64,000 bases of DNA, taken from assembly GCF_000429505.1 (NCBI RefSeq), contig NZ_AUBZ01000006.1, positions 1 to 64,000 on the forward strand, in the 5' to 3' direction. Position numbers and translations under genes: made by a program. A model generated the notes under the pieces. It did no database searches, was not told the origin of the DNA, and was given only the letters and a program-made list of their open reading frames with translations. This DNA comes from Aliagarivorans taiwanensis DSM 22990. Its GTDB lineage: Bacteria > Pseudomonadota > Gammaproteobacteria > Enterobacterales > Celerinatantimonadaceae. Positions 18,006 to 27,587 of the stretch are shown here, piece after piece. The stretch's first letter is position 1. Every line of letters begins with the position of its first letter.

Positions 18006-20072
18006 TTAGCCGGGTTGGTTATCCAGCGACATCCCGTGTGGATCTGGGATCGCATAGCCACGTTTGTGGGTATCGCTAAACTCACTCTTCATCCGCTTGT
18101 AGGCAAAGATTTCCTGTAGCTGGTCACGTTGATCCTGATTGAGGCTCTGGTATTCAATATGGTAGCTGCGTTGGCCGGCATCACTATTGGTATCAACGAT
18201 ACGCCCTACCACCTCAATCTGCTTATTCTGGCCTTCGTACAAGTAACTGATCGACAAGCCCACTGGCTGAGAGGGATTGAACGGCGTTGTCAGAGCTGTC
18301 ACCACTTTAAGCCCGCCCATACTGACGTCCTGGGTGAGTCCCTGAGCGCGCAGCTCGCCTTGGGTGAGTACATAGCTTAGGGCGACATCTAAGCGAGGGA
18401 AGTTGCGCTTATCGTTGCTGTCGCGCTGGATGGCGTGATGGCTGGTATCTAAATCGAAGCGATCCAGCAGGTCGCCAACGGTTTCGCTGACCTTGGAGAG
18501 CTGATCAGCCACCATGGAAGAGGTCTCGGTTTTCTGGTGACTGTCCTCGATGATCTGATGTAGCTCTGCTTGCGAGGTGGCCATCACATCTAAGTGCTGA
18601 TTTTGTGCCTCGATCTGATGGTCGACCTGTTGCTGGGAGTTGGCCACGCTTTGGATGGTCTCGCGTACCTGATTGATGCCTTTGGCGGTCTCCTGAGACT
18701 TGGTTCGACTGTCGTTTACCTTCTCGCTGACCGATTCCATGCTGGTCACCACCTGCTCTACGCCATCGGTTAGGCGGGTAATCAAGCTGGCAATTTCATC
18801 GGTGGACTCACCGGTGCGCGCAGCCAAGGTTCTTACCTCATCGGCAACCACCGCGAAACCGCGTCCTTGCTCGCCGGCGCGAGCTGCCTCGATGGCGGCG
18901 TTCAGTGCCAGCAGGTTGGTTTGCTCGGAGATGGCGCGGATCGCGTCAACAATACCGTAGACCTGTTCTGCGGTTTGGCTCAAGTCGCGGATCAGCACCG
19001 AGGCCTTCTCGGTTTGCTGGGTGGTGGAGTCCATCATTTGGATGTTTTCGCCTACCAAGTTTGAGGCATTTTCCGATAGATCGAAGCAGGAGCCGACCAG
19101 TTGCACGGTATCTTCGGAGATCTCGTTAAGGCGCTGCGACGCTTCTTTCAGTGCCGAGGCACTGTCGCTCATGGCATCGAAGCGTTGCTGCTCAGACAGG
19201 TTAGAGGCGTTGATCTGCGAGGCCAGTTCGCTCACTTGATTTGACGAAAGGGTAATGCTGGAAGAGGCCTTATGCACATCGGACAGCGCTTCTTGCAAGG
19301 ATTCGCGCATCAGCTCGATATGGTGGGCCAGCATGCCGACTTCGTTAGCGGTGATATATTGGGTGATCTCTTCGTCTGGTTGCAGGTTACCGCGGCTAAT
19401 GCGACGGCTGACTAACACCAGGTAGTTGATCGGCTTCATGATGTCGCTAACCAGCAGCCAAGACAGGCCGATGATCATCGCAAGAAACAGCGCGCCTAAC
19501 TGCAAGCTTTCGACAATCAGATGATCCAGCTTCTGATTGGCATAGCCAGTGTAGATACCCACCGCCTTGTTCATCTCCGCCATAGCTTTATGGTTTTGCA
19601 GCAAAAAGCGGCTGGCTAGCTGGGAGCGTTGGGTGTCGTCGGTGGCTGCCTCAAGCTGACGGGCCAAGTCGAGTTGCTGTTGCCAGTTTTGCTGAACGAT
19701 ATGCAGCTGATCGATAAACGGCTTATAGCTTGGGGTCGGCAGCTGGATTGGCTTGGTCATGCCCAGATCGGCGTAGGTGGTGCCACCTTTGAGCAGGGCA
19801 TCGAGCGAGGTCTGATAAAGATCCGCGGTTTTACCTGCCACTAGCGCGTTAGCCAGCGCTGATTCGCCAACGGTGACCCGGGCCAGCTCTTCCGCCGAGA
19901 ATTTCTTGGTGAGCATACGCTGTCGTCCGGCAACGTTTATCACAGTGGCGTCGTCATGGTTTTGGCTCAACGAGTAGTACTCGAGGCCAACCATCGACAA
20001 CAGCGCGATGGCAAAGAATACAGGTAAGGCAATCAGCTTATTGCGGATCGAGATCGACTTGAGACTTAACAT
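18006..20072 (-). CDS. Methyl-accepting chemotaxis protein with C-terminal PilZ domain
   Basis: 688 residues from ATG 20072 ([19 protein letters not shown]), with AAGGA 7 bases upstream. Order: TM helix; a periplasmic helical PilJ-type/NIT-like sensor with [18 protein letters not shown]; second TM (about 185-205); HAMP; MCP signalling domain with [20 protein letters not shown] and [18 protein letters not shown]. It ends in a PilZ domain starting at RNFPR (RxxxR) and followed by DVSMGGLKV (DxSxxG), the two c-di-GMP contact motifs. So it probably couples c-di-GMP level to a chemosensory array. It sits inside the otherwise conserved spoT-trmH interval. Confidence 0.92.
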   Translation of the reverse strand: MLSLKSISIRNKLIALPVFFAIALLSMVGLEYYSLSQNHDDATVINVAGRQRMLTKKFSAEELARVTVGESALANALVAGKTADLYQTSLDALLKGGTTYADLGMTKPIQLPTPSYKPFIDQLHIVQQNWQQQLDLARQLEAATDDTQRSQLASRFLLQNHKAMAEMNKAVGIYTGYANQKLDHLIVESLQLGALFLAMIIGLSWLLVSDIMKPINYLVLVSRRISRGNLQPDEEITQYITANEVGMLAHHIELMRESLQEALSDVHKASSSITLSSNQVSELASQINASNLSEQQRFDAMSDSASALKEASQRLNEISEDTVQLVGSCFDLSENASNLVGENIQMMDSTTQQTEKASVLIRDLSQTAEQVYGIVDAIRAISEQTNLLALNAAIEAARAGEQGRGFAVVADEVRTLAARTGESTDEIASLITRLTDGVEQVVTSMESVSEKVNDSRTKSQETAKGINQVRETIQSVANSQQQVDHQIEAQNQHLDVMATSQAELHQIIEDSHQKTETSSMVADQLSKVSETVGDLLDRFDLDTSHHAIQRDSNDKRNFPRLDVALSYVLTQGELRAQGLTQDVSMGGLKVVTALTTPFNPSQPVGLSISYLYEGQNKQIEVVGRIVDTNSDAGQRSYHIEYQSLNQDQRDQLQEIFAYKRMKSEFSDTHKRGYAIPDPHGMSLDNQPG

Positions 20073-20129
20073 GGCGCATCCTTGCAAATAATTTCATTGT
20101 CAGTATAGAAGCTGCGCCTGATTTTGCTA

Positions 20130-22238
20130 TTAGTTACGCGTCCTTACAACTCGCAGTACCTCAGGCATTACGCGGATTTTACGCATGATGTCTGCGAGGT
20201 GAATTCGGCTGTGGGTGGTGAGCAGCAGATCGACGGTATAGACCCGGCCTTCCTTCTCTTCAGTGACAATGTTCGAGATATTGGCACCGGTTGAGGCAAC
20301 CACCGTAGTCAGGTTCGCCAAGATACCTTGGTGATTGACCATGTCGATGCGTACTTCGGTCTTGTATTCGGCCTCTGAGGCGGCTTCTTCAGACCAATCC
20401 ACATGGATGTAGCGGTCCGGTTCTCGCTGGTAGCCGGCGATGTTCTTACAGGATTCGAGGTGGACCACCAGACCCTTACCCGGGCTGATATGGGCAACCA
20501 CATGGTCGCCTGGAATCGGGCGGCAGCAGTTGGCGTAGGTGATTAGCAGGCCTTCTGCGCCCTTAATCGCAATCCGCTTACCCTGCTCTTCTTGGCTTAA
20601 CTCTTCGCTGCTGCCAAGTAGGCGACGGGCAATCACGATGCTCATGGCATTGCCCAGGCCGATCTCGGCCAGCAAATCGTCCAGATTCTCTGCTTTCAGG
20701 TCATCGAGAACCTGCTCTAGGTTTTGCGGGTTGATTTGGTCGAGCTTGGTCTTGCCAAGGGCATGGTTGAGCAAGCGGCGGCCGAGGTTCACCGACTCTT
20801 GGCGACGCTGGTTCTTCAATAGCTGGCGGATCTTACCGCGCGCCTTACCGGTCACCACAAAGTTCAGCCATGCTGCATTCGGGCGAGCCCCCGGTGCAGT
20901 AATAATCTCAACGCTCTTACCGTTGGTCAGCGCCTTGCTTAATGGATAAGGCTGGCGGTTCACCCGGCAACCGACACAGGCGTGGCCAACATCGGTATGT
21001 ACTGCATAAGCGAAGTCGACCGGGGTCGCGCCTTTGGGCAGCTCGATAATCCGGCCTTTTGGAGTGAATACGTAGATCTCATCCGGGAATAGATCGGTTT
21101 TTACGTTCTCGATAAACTCGAACGAGCTACCGGCGCTTTGCTGCAACTCTAGCAGGCTTTGCATCCATTTCTGGGCGCGGATCTGCGCGGTGGTGCCACT
21201 CTTACCGCCTTGCTTGTACTGCCAATGGGCGGCGACACCCTTATCGGCCATCTGGTCCATATGCTCGGTGCGGATCTGCACCTCCACCGGCACCCCGTGT
21301 GGGCCCACCAGCGAGGTATGTAGGCTTTGATAGCCGTTACCTTTAGGAATGGCGATGTAGTCTTTGAAGCGGCCTGGGCGCGGCTTATACAGACTGTGGG
21401 TAATCCCCAGCACCCGATAGCAGGTGTCGAGCTGATCGACGATGATGCGGAAGGCATAGATGTCCATCACCTCGTGGAACTGCAGCTCCTTGTTCACCAT
21501 CTTTTTATAGATGCTGTAGAGGTGTTTCTCGCGGCCTTTTACTTCAGCTTTGATACCGGCTTCTTCGATACGGCCACGGAATTCTTCGTAGATACCGTTG
21601 ATCAGCTCTTTGCGGTTACCACGCGCGCTTTTTACCGACTCTTTAAGGACCCGATAGCGCATTGGGTAGAGCGCTTCAAAGCCCAGCTCTTCCAGCTCAT
21701 TCTTGATGCTGTGAATACCCAAGCGGTTAGCGATGGGCGCATAGATATCGAGGGTTTCGCGGGCAATCCGGCGGCGTTTGTCTGGGCGTAGCGCGCCTAA
21801 GGTGCGCATGTTATGGGTGCGGTCGGCCAGTTTAATCAGGATAACCCGAATGTCCTGGACCATCGCCATCATCATCTTGCGGAAGTTTTCCGCCTGCGCT
21901 TCTTTTTTATCGCGAAACTTAATCTTGTCGAGCTTACTGACCCCTTCCACCAAGTCGGCTACATCGATGCCGAACTTTTGCTCAAGTTCCTCGTGAGTGA
22001 CCGAGGTATCTTCGATGGTGTCATGCAAGATGGCCGCAGCCAGGGTCTCGTGGTCGAGGCGTAACTCAGCCAGTAGCCGGGCAACCGCCAAAGGATGGGT
22101 AATATAAGGTTCGCCACTAGAGCGGAACTGCCCTTCGTGGGCATCGCGCCCCAATAGGTAGGCTTGCTTGAGGATTTCTACTTGGTCATTGCTCAGATAG
22201 CCGACGGCTACTTCGCGTAAGCTCTCAAATAAATACAA
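20130..22238 (-). CDS. spoT: Bifunctional (p)ppGpp synthetase/hydrolase SpoT
   Basis: 702-residue stringent-response enzyme. HD hydrolase domain: HPLAVARLLAEL and AAILHDTIEDT (His-Asp pair) within residues 45-80. The synthetase domain carries RFKDYIAIPKGNGYQSLHT; the basic RFKD form is that of bifunctional SpoT/Rel enzymes rather than RelA. TGS domain: DEIYVFTPKGRIIELPKGA. Zinc-finger/helical region: YANCCRPIPGDHVVAHIS. The C-terminal ACT domain is at about 625-700. Start MYLFESLREVAVGYLS. It lies downstream of rpoZ as in E. coli. Confidence 0.97.
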   Translation of the reverse strand: MYLFESLREVAVGYLSNDQVEILKQAYLLGRDAHEGQFRSSGEPYITHPLAVARLLAELRLDHETLAAAILHDTIEDTSVTHEELEQKFGIDVADLVEGVSKLDKIKFRDKKEAQAENFRKMMMAMVQDIRVILIKLADRTHNMRTLGALRPDKRRRIARETLDIYAPIANRLGIHSIKNELEELGFEALYPMRYRVLKESVKSARGNRKELINGIYEEFRGRIEEAGIKAEVKGREKHLYSIYKKMVNKELQFHEVMDIYAFRIIVDQLDTCYRVLGITHSLYKPRPGRFKDYIAIPKGNGYQSLHTSLVGPHGVPVEVQIRTEHMDQMADKGVAAHWQYKQGGKSGTTAQIRAQKWMQSLLELQQSAGSSFEFIENVKTDLFPDEIYVFTPKGRIIELPKGATPVDFAYAVHTDVGHACVGCRVNRQPYPLSKALTNGKSVEIITAPGARPNAAWLNFVVTGKARGKIRQLLKNQRRQESVNLGRRLLNHALGKTKLDQINPQNLEQVLDDLKAENLDDLLAEIGLGNAMSIVIARRLLGSSEELSQEEQGKRIAIKGAEGLLITYANCCRPIPGDHVVAHISPGKGLVVHLESCKNIAGYQREPDRYIHVDWSEEAASEAEYKTEVRIDMVNHQGILANLTTVVASTGANISNIVTEEKEGRVYTVDLLLTTHSRIHLADIMRKIRVMPEVLRVVRTRN

Positions 22239-22369
22239 TCTCTACCTCGTAAGCGGGCGGTAAGGGGCTAACTAGTGGTTTTAAGTATGAAAGCTTTGCC
22301 GTGCTTAGTAAACCAGCACGGCAGGCTTAGAGCTTGGAAGGAGATTCAGACTCTGATGGAGACGCTGAC

Positions 22370-22645
22370 TTACAGACGCTTGTCAGCGATAGCCGCTACT
22401 GCAGCCAGTTCTGCCGCTTCACGCTCTTGGCGTTCTTGACGGTCTTGAGCGTCCATGGTCTCGGTGTTTACCAATCCTTCTTCGATTTCACGCAGCGCGA
22501 TAACGGTGGGTTTGTCGTTATCTTCTTCCACTAGCGGCTCTTTGCCTTCTACTGAAAGTTGACGTGCGCGACGCGCGGCGATTAGTACCAGGTCAAAGCG
22601 GTTGCCAACCTGTTCTACTGCATCTTCTACTGTAACTCGTGCCAT
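22370..22645 (-). CDS. rpoZ: RNA polymerase omega subunit
   Basis: 91 residues starting [20 protein letters not shown], then [10 protein letters not shown] and [10 protein letters not shown], the conserved omega core. Omega helps beta-prime folding and RNA polymerase response to ppGpp. The gene is placed between gmk and spoT as in E. coli. The C-terminal tail is rich in Glu/Ala/Gln, as is common. Confidence 0.97.
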   Translation of the reverse strand: MARVTVEDAVEQVGNRFDLVLIAARRARQLSVEGKEPLVEEDNDKPTVIALREIEEGLVNTETMDAQDRQERQEREAAELAAVAAIADKRL

Positions 22646-22717
22646 GCACAGCTCCGTTGACTAAAAATGACGCAAGATCCTAGCCGATCTGGCAGTGTTT
22701 TACCAGACCCGCAGGGG

Positions 22718-23344
22718 CTATTTTGCCAGTAAATCGGCGAGTAATTCTCTATGTTTAGCAGCTTGGCTTGCGCTCTGCAATCGCTGCGCGGTGATGATCG
22801 CTGTCAGCTCGCTAACCGCTTCATCGAAATGGGTGTTGATTATCAGGTAGTCGTACTCGTTGTAGTGCGACATCTCGCTTTCCGCTTCATTCATGCGTTT
22901 GGCGATGACTTCTTCGCTGTCTTGGCCGCGCATGTGTAGGCGTTGCTCTAGCTCATGGCGGCTTGGCGGCAGGATAAACACCGATACCGCCTCTGGCATC
23001 ATCTGCTTCACCTGACGGGCGCCCTGCCAGTCGATATCCAGGAACACATCGATGCCTTTAGCGAGGGTTTCTTCGATGGTGCGGCGCGAGGTGCCGTAGT
23101 AGTTACCGAATACTTCGGCGTACTCGAAGAAGGCCTGCTCTTCGATAAGCTGCTCGAACTGGGAATGATCAACGAAGTGGTAGTGTACGCCATCTTGCTC
23201 ACCGGGACGGGCGGCGCGGGTGGTGTGTGACACCGAAACCTGAGCGGGGAAGGCCTTATGGCGCGACAAATACGCATTAATCATACTGGATTTGCCCGCT
23301 CCGCTTGGAGCCGAAACGATATAGAGGGTGCCTGTTGCTGCCAT
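22718..23344 (-). CDS. gmk: Guanylate kinase
   Basis: Phosphorylates GMP to GDP. From ATG 23344 the protein is 208 residues ([20 protein letters not shown]), the normal length; the open frame extends upstream to 23461 but those codons are not family-like. The P-loop is [10 protein letters not shown] and the GMP-binding region [21 protein letters not shown]. First gene of the gmk-rpoZ-spoT series; the divergent ppk2 starts about 170 bases away. Confidence 0.97.
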   Translation of the reverse strand: MAATGTLYIVSAPSGAGKSSMINAYLSRHKAFPAQVSVSHTTRAARPGEQDGVHYHFVDHSQFEQLIEEQAFFEYAEVFGNYYGTSRRTIEETLAKGIDVFLDIDWQGARQVKQMMPEAVSVFILPPSRHELEQRLHMRGQDSEEVIAKRMNEAESEMSHYNEYDYLIINTHFDEAVSELTAIITAQRLQSASQAAKHRELLADLLAK

Positions 23345-23515
23345 GGTGCGCTCGTTTACAAGATGCGTGGAATTAAAGGCGCCTAAGGGTACCATTTTCT
23401 GGTTAATTTTAAAGCCCGTTGGCAACTTTGCTGTGCGATGGTTGACAGTAAAACCCGCCAACCGCTAGTACAGAGTGTAGAGCACGGAATTTACAGTTGT
23501 CGCAGGGGATGTCAT

Positions 23516-24301
23516 ATGGGCAAGAAGCTAAGCAAAGAGCGCTATGAGAGTGAGCTGCTGAGTCTGCAAACCGAGCTGGTTAAATTGCAGCAATGGGTGG
23601 TGGCGGAAGGGCTGAAGGTGGTAGTGGTGTTTGAAGGGCGCGATGCTGCCGGCAAAGGTGGGGCCATCAAGCGCATCACCGAGAAGCTCAATCCGCGGGT
23701 ATGCCGTATTGCGGCGCTGCCCGCGCCCAGTGAGCGGGAGAAGAGCCAATGGTATTTCCAGCGCTATGTGGCGCACCTGCCTGCCGCCGGTGAGATGGTG
23801 TTGTTTGACCGCTCCTGGTACAACCGCGCTGGGGTTGAGCGGGTGATGGGCTTTTGCAGCGACGATGAGCATGAGGAGTTTCTGCGCGCCTGCCCGGAGT
23901 TCGAGCGCATGCTGATCCGCTCTGGGATTATCTTGCTCAAATACTGGTTCTCGGTCTCCGATGAGGAGCAGGAGAAGCGCTTTAGCGAGCGCTTGAGCAA
24001 CCCCTTAAAACGTTGGAAGTTCTCGAAGATGGACCTACAATCGCGGGCCCGCTGGGTGGAGTACTCCAAAGCCAAGGACGAGATGTTTGCCTACACCGAC
24101 ACTAAGCACAGCCCTTGGTGGGTGGTGGAGGCCGACAACAAAAAGCGTGCACGGCTCAACTGCATTCGCCATCTGCTCAGTCAAATCCCCTACCAGCAAG
24201 TGAAGCACCAAAAGATTGAGCTGCCGGAGATAGATAAGAGCGGCTATGTGCGGGTGCCGATGCATGAGCAGAGCTTCGTGCCGGATTACTACTCGCATTG
24301 A
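23516..24301 (+). CDS. ppk2: Polyphosphate kinase 2 (PPK2 family)
   Basis: 261 residues from ATG 23516 (MGKKLSKERYESEL), preceded by AGGGGATGTCAT. One-domain PPK2 with Walker A FEGRDAAGKGGAIKRI near residue 40 and Walker B VLFDRSWYNRAGVERVMGF near 100, plus the lid arginines and RWKFSKMDLQSR. PPK2 enzymes transfer phosphate between polyphosphate and nucleotides, usually favouring NDP phosphorylation for this single-domain class. Start extension to 23438 is open but lacks similarity. Confidence 0.92.
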   Translation: MGKKLSKERYESELLSLQTELVKLQQWVVAEGLKVVVVFEGRDAAGKGGAIKRITEKLNPRVCRIAALPAPSEREKSQWYFQRYVAHLPAAGEMVLFDRSWYNRAGVERVMGFCSDDEHEEFLRACPEFERMLIRSGIILLKYWFSVSDEEQEKRFSERLSNPLKRWKFSKMDLQSRARWVEYSKAKDEMFAYTDTKHSPWWVVEADNKKRARLNCIRHLLSQIPYQQVKHQKIELPEIDKSGYVRVPMHEQSFVPDYYSH

Positions 24302-24423
24302 GCTGGAATTAGACCTCCTTTGTGCTGGTTTCGACAAAGAGTGCCAAACTGTCACAAAGCCATGCTATAACGCGCTTTTTGTTGCTGTAAGAGCCCTGAG
24401 ATTGTCGAGGCAGTGAAGAGATT

Positions 24424-25161
24424 ATGATTATTGCGGGACACCGCGGGGTGAAAAGTGTTTGCCCTGAAAACACCCTTGTCGGGATCGCTAAAGTGGCGGA
24501 GTTGAGCTTGCCGTGGGTTGAGATCGATGTGCAGCTAAGCGCCGACGGGGTGCCGGTTATCATCCATGACCGCACGGTGAATCGTTGCAGTAATGGCCGC
24601 GGCAAGGTGGGTGAGTTAACGCTCGAGCAGCTGCGAGAGCTAGATGCTGGCAGTTGGTTCGATGCAGCCTTTGCCAATGAGCGAATCCCCACGCTTGCGG
24701 AAGCATTAGCACTCTGCCAACAGCTTAAGCTCAAGCTTAACCTCGAGCTTAAGGTCTATCGGGGCGATAACGTTGAAGCGCTCTGCCGGGCGGTGGCGCA
24801 GCAGCTCGCCGACTGCCAGTTTGCCAGTGCCGATCTGGTGCTCTCTAGCTTTGAGCACCAAGCCATGTTGCTTGCCAAACAGCTTATGCCCCACTACCTG
24901 CGAGGCCAGTTATGGGAAGGCGTACCGCGCAACTGGCAGGCGCAGTTGCAGGCCTTGGACGCCTACAGCGCTCATTGCGATTGGACACACCTTAGCGAGG
25001 CTGAGGCGCGCGCCATCAAGCAAGCGGGCTATCAGCTCTACTGCTATACCGCCAATGAGCCGGCCAAGGTGCGAGCCCATCACCAGTGGGGCGTGGATAT
25101 GTTGATCAGCGACAGCCCCCAAGCATTTATTAATGACCGCGAGCACGATTGGCTTGCGTGA
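24424..25161 (+). CDS. Glycerophosphodiester phosphodiesterase, cytoplasmic (UgpQ-like)
   Basis: Hydrolyses glycerophosphodiesters to glycerol 3-phosphate and alcohol. 245 residues, no signal peptide. The catalytic motifs are at the N terminus: AGHRGVKSVCPENT (HRG, PENT), then WVEIDVQLSADGVPVIIHD (ExD ... HD), and later LKLNLELKVY. The C-terminal part contains YQLYCYTANEP, as in the family. The start ATGATTATTGCGGGACACCG lies right at the first strand of the barrel, so 24424 is certain. Confidence 0.93.
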   Translation: MIIAGHRGVKSVCPENTLVGIAKVAELSLPWVEIDVQLSADGVPVIIHDRTVNRCSNGRGKVGELTLEQLRELDAGSWFDAAFANERIPTLAEALALCQQLKLKLNLELKVYRGDNVEALCRAVAQQLADCQFASADLVLSSFEHQAMLLAKQLMPHYLRGQLWEGVPRNWQAQLQALDAYSAHCDWTHLSEAEARAIKQAGYQLYCYTANEPAKVRAHHQWGVDMLISDSPQAFINDREHDWLA

Positions 25162-25212
25162 GCGATCACTTATCCCTAGGCTAGTCCCCGAGCTAATTTA
25201 ACAGGGGGCAGT

Positions 25213-25869
25213 ATGCAGTGGAGTGACTTGCTGGGCGAAGAGAAACAGCAGCCATATTTTCAGGAATTGATGGCCAAGGTGGCCGCCGAGCGTGACGCTG
25301 GCAAGGTGGTGTACCCACCGCACGATCTGGTGTTTGAAGCCTTCAAAGCTACGTCCTTGGACCAGCTAAAGCTGGTGATCCTCGGCCAAGACCCCTACCA
25401 CGGCCCCAACCAAGCCCACGGCTTGTGCTTTAGTGTTCAGCACGGCGTAAAAACGCCGCCGTCACTGGTCAATATGTACAAAGAGCTGGCGCAGGACATT
25501 CCCGGATTCCAGATCCCCCAACATGGCTACCTGCAAAGCTGGGCAGAGCAAGGCGTGCTGTTGCTCAACACCGTGCTCACCGTTGAGCAGGGTCAGGCCC
25601 ACTCCCACGCCAAATTTGGCTGGGAGCGTTTCACCGACACGGTGATTAGTCAGGTTAACCAGCATTGCGAAAACGTGGTGTTCCTGTTGTGGGGCTCACA
25701 TGCTCAGAAAAAAGGTGCGGTTATCGATGCGCAGCGCCATCATGTGTTGAAAGCGCCACACCCATCGCCACTGTCGGCTCACCGCGGGTTCTTCGGCTGT
25801 CAGCATTTCTCTCAGGCAAATGCCTACCTGCAAAGCATCGGCAAGGCACCGATCAACTGGCAGGTCTAG
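25213..25869 (+). CDS. ung: Uracil-DNA glycosylase
   Basis: Removes uracil from DNA in base-excision repair. 218 residues with the catalytic water-activating loop [18 protein letters not shown] near residue 60, the [19 protein letters not shown] segment, and the minor-groove loop [26 protein letters not shown] 25213 follows AGGGGGCAGT. A bidirectional terminator at 25893-25914 follows. Confidence 0.97.
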   Translation: MQWSDLLGEEKQQPYFQELMAKVAAERDAGKVVYPPHDLVFEAFKATSLDQLKLVILGQDPYHGPNQAHGLCFSVQHGVKTPPSLVNMYKELAQDIPGFQIPQHGYLQSWAEQGVLLLNTVLTVEQGQAHSHAKFGWERFTDTVISQVNQHCENVVFLLWGSHAQKKGAVIDAQRHHVLKAPHPSPLSAHRGFFGCQHFSQANAYLQSIGKAPINWQV

Positions 25870-25887
25870 CCGTATAAGCCGAGAACA

Positions 25888-25914
25888 AAAAAAGGTCGCC
25901 GAGGCGACCTTTTT
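25888..25914. terminator. Bidirectional terminator between ung and nfeD
   Basis: Stem AGGTCGCC (25893-25900) / GGCGACCT (25903-25910) with a 2-base gap, flanked by A7 on the left and T5 on the right, so it can stop the convergent ung and nfeD transcripts. Confidence 0.85.
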
Positions 25915-25942
25915 ACGTTTGGCTGTTTTAGGAAGGGCCGTG

Positions 25943-26401
25943 TTAGCTGACGGGCTTAACCCAGAACACCGCCACTTCCACATCGACCACTTCAACTTCG
26001 GTGCCGGCTTCGATGGGCTGTTCACTTTTCAGCGCCCAGCTCACCCCGCTGTGGCGATACTGGCTAAGTCCGCGCTTATCGATTTCTTGCTCGCTGTAAA
26101 AACGCAGGCCATGGAAATCGCTGGTGACCCGCTTTGGGCTTTGCTTGTTCTGCATCTTCTTCAGCGGTTTCCACAGCAGGGCTGCGAGCAGCGCAGTGAG
26201 TACCGCGTTGCTCAGGGCAATGGTGTTCCAGCTGTCGCCCATCCACCCCAAGGCGATGAAGGTGCCGCTGAGTACCATCGACAGGCCGAGAAACGCCAGG
26301 ATAAAGGTAGAGAACCCCAATGCCAGCACCTCGAACAAGATCAGTACAAAGCCGCCGACAATCAACAGTTGTGGGATGTATTCGGACATAAACAGCACCA
26401 T
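25943..26401 (-). CDS. NfeD-like membrane protein (YbbJ type)
   Basis: 152 residues. Two to three hydrophobic segments (QLLIVGGFVLILFEVLALGF, FILAFLGLSMVLSGTFIAL, TIALSNAVLTALLAALLW) precede a C-terminal OB-fold domain (GVSWALKSEQPIEAGTEVEVVD). It is the partner of the SPFH protein encoded immediately upstream, 4 bases apart, matching the ybbJ-qmcA pairing. Confidence 0.9.
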   Translation of the reverse strand: MVLFMSEYIPQLLIVGGFVLILFEVLALGFSTFILAFLGLSMVLSGTFIALGWMGDSWNTIALSNAVLTALLAALLWKPLKKMQNKQSPKRVTSDFHGLRFYSEQEIDKRGLSQYRHSGVSWALKSEQPIEAGTEVEVVDVEVAVFWVKPVS

Positions 26402-26405
26402 AGGC

Positions 26406-27341
26406 TTAGCCTTTGTTTAACGCATTCAAAATGGTGGTCGCTTGCGCTACCAGTGAGCCAGCCTCGGTTTGACCATCTGGTAGCAATACCACGCTGCTCT
26501 CTTTAGCGATGGCGGCCTTGGCTTCAATGGCCTTGGTGGCCAGCTCCAGTTGTACCGCTTTTTGACCCATTTCGGTAGAGGCGGCTTCACCGACTACGCG
26601 CAGCGATTCAGCTTGGGCCTCTGCAACCGCGATGATCGCTTGGGCTTCACCCTGCGCTTTCAGTACCTGCTCTTGCTTCTCAGCTTCTGCCTGCAGAACG
26701 CGCGATTGTTTTTCACCTTCGGCAATGTTGATCGCCGCTTGACGCTCACCCTCTGACTCTAGAATCTTAGCGCGACGCTCACGTTCGGCCTTCATCTGTG
26801 ATTCCATGGCGTCCATGATCGACATCGGCGGGGTAATGTCTTTAATCTCGTAACGCAGTACCGCAACGCCCCAGGCTTGCGAGGCCTCGTTGATTTGCTC
26901 AACGATCTTGGCGTTCAAGGCATCGCGCTCTTCAAAGGTTTTATCCAGGTCAATCTTACCGATCTCTGAACGCATGGTGGTTTGCGCCAGTTGGATTACC
27001 GCGAAGGCATAGTCTTCTACGCCGTAGGTCGCTTTGTAAGGGTCAAGTACGCGGAAGTAAAGTACGCCGTCTACGGTCAACGAGATGTTGTCTTTAGTGA
27101 TCGCACCTTGGCTAGGCACGTCGTAGGCCTGCTCTTTCAGTGAGCGCTTGGCAGATACCTTATCGGCAATCGGGATCAGGAAGTTGATACCCGCTTCTCG
27201 GGTTGAGTTGAATTTACCGAAACGCTCGACGATCCACGCCTCGTTCTGAGGAACGAATTTGATCGACGATTTCAGGATCATAATGGCAAGTACCAGCAGT
27301 ATCACTGGAACGGTAAACAATGCATCAACTATGTAAGGCAT
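26406..27341 (-). CDS. qmcA: SPFH/Band 7 protein QmcA
   Basis: 311 residues. N-terminal TM helix (VPVILLVLAIMILKSSIKFV), then an SPFH domain starting VPQNEAWIVERFGKF and including INFLIPIADKVS and ITPPMSIMDAMESQMKAERE. A long charged coiled coil (residues about 180-260) and a C-terminal Ala-rich tail follow. Stomatin/prohibitin-like inner-membrane scaffold that in E. coli interacts with FtsH-type quality control. Operon with the NfeD-like gene. Confidence 0.94.
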   Translation of the reverse strand: MPYIVDALFTVPVILLVLAIMILKSSIKFVPQNEAWIVERFGKFNSTREAGINFLIPIADKVSAKRSLKEQAYDVPSQGAITKDNISLTVDGVLYFRVLDPYKATYGVEDYAFAVIQLAQTTMRSEIGKIDLDKTFEERDALNAKIVEQINEASQAWGVAVLRYEIKDITPPMSIMDAMESQMKAERERRAKILESEGERQAAINIAEGEKQSRVLQAEAEKQEQVLKAQGEAQAIIAVAEAQAESLRVVGEAASTEMGQKAVQLELATKAIEAKAAIAKESSVVLLPDGQTEAGSLVAQATTILNALNKG

Positions 27342-27587
27342 AACAGGTCCTTCGTTGTTTTGAGGGGATAAACAATCTGCTCACTATACTCGCAATCGAT
27401 GGGGCTTAACATCGCCTCAAGCGCAAATAACGATGATATTTTAATGACTTAGTTTCTGTAGGTGGTTACACCTCACATTAACCATACGCAAATTGTGTTT
27501 TTTGATTTGGGTCTCTACTCAGCCTGCCTGCTCTCGCGGTAATCTTTCCCCCAGTGCATCTAACACACAGATTTTCAAGGAGAGAAC

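Noticed and set aside
24035-24355. Antisense frames over ppk2 and other long core genes
   Set aside because: They are shadows of high-G+C coding sequence; the sense frames carry clear family motifs and ribosome-binding sites.
27342-27587. trp-type leader peptide or TrpR operator before trpB
   Set aside because: No Trp-codon cluster in a short ORF and no GTACTAGTT-like operator seen.
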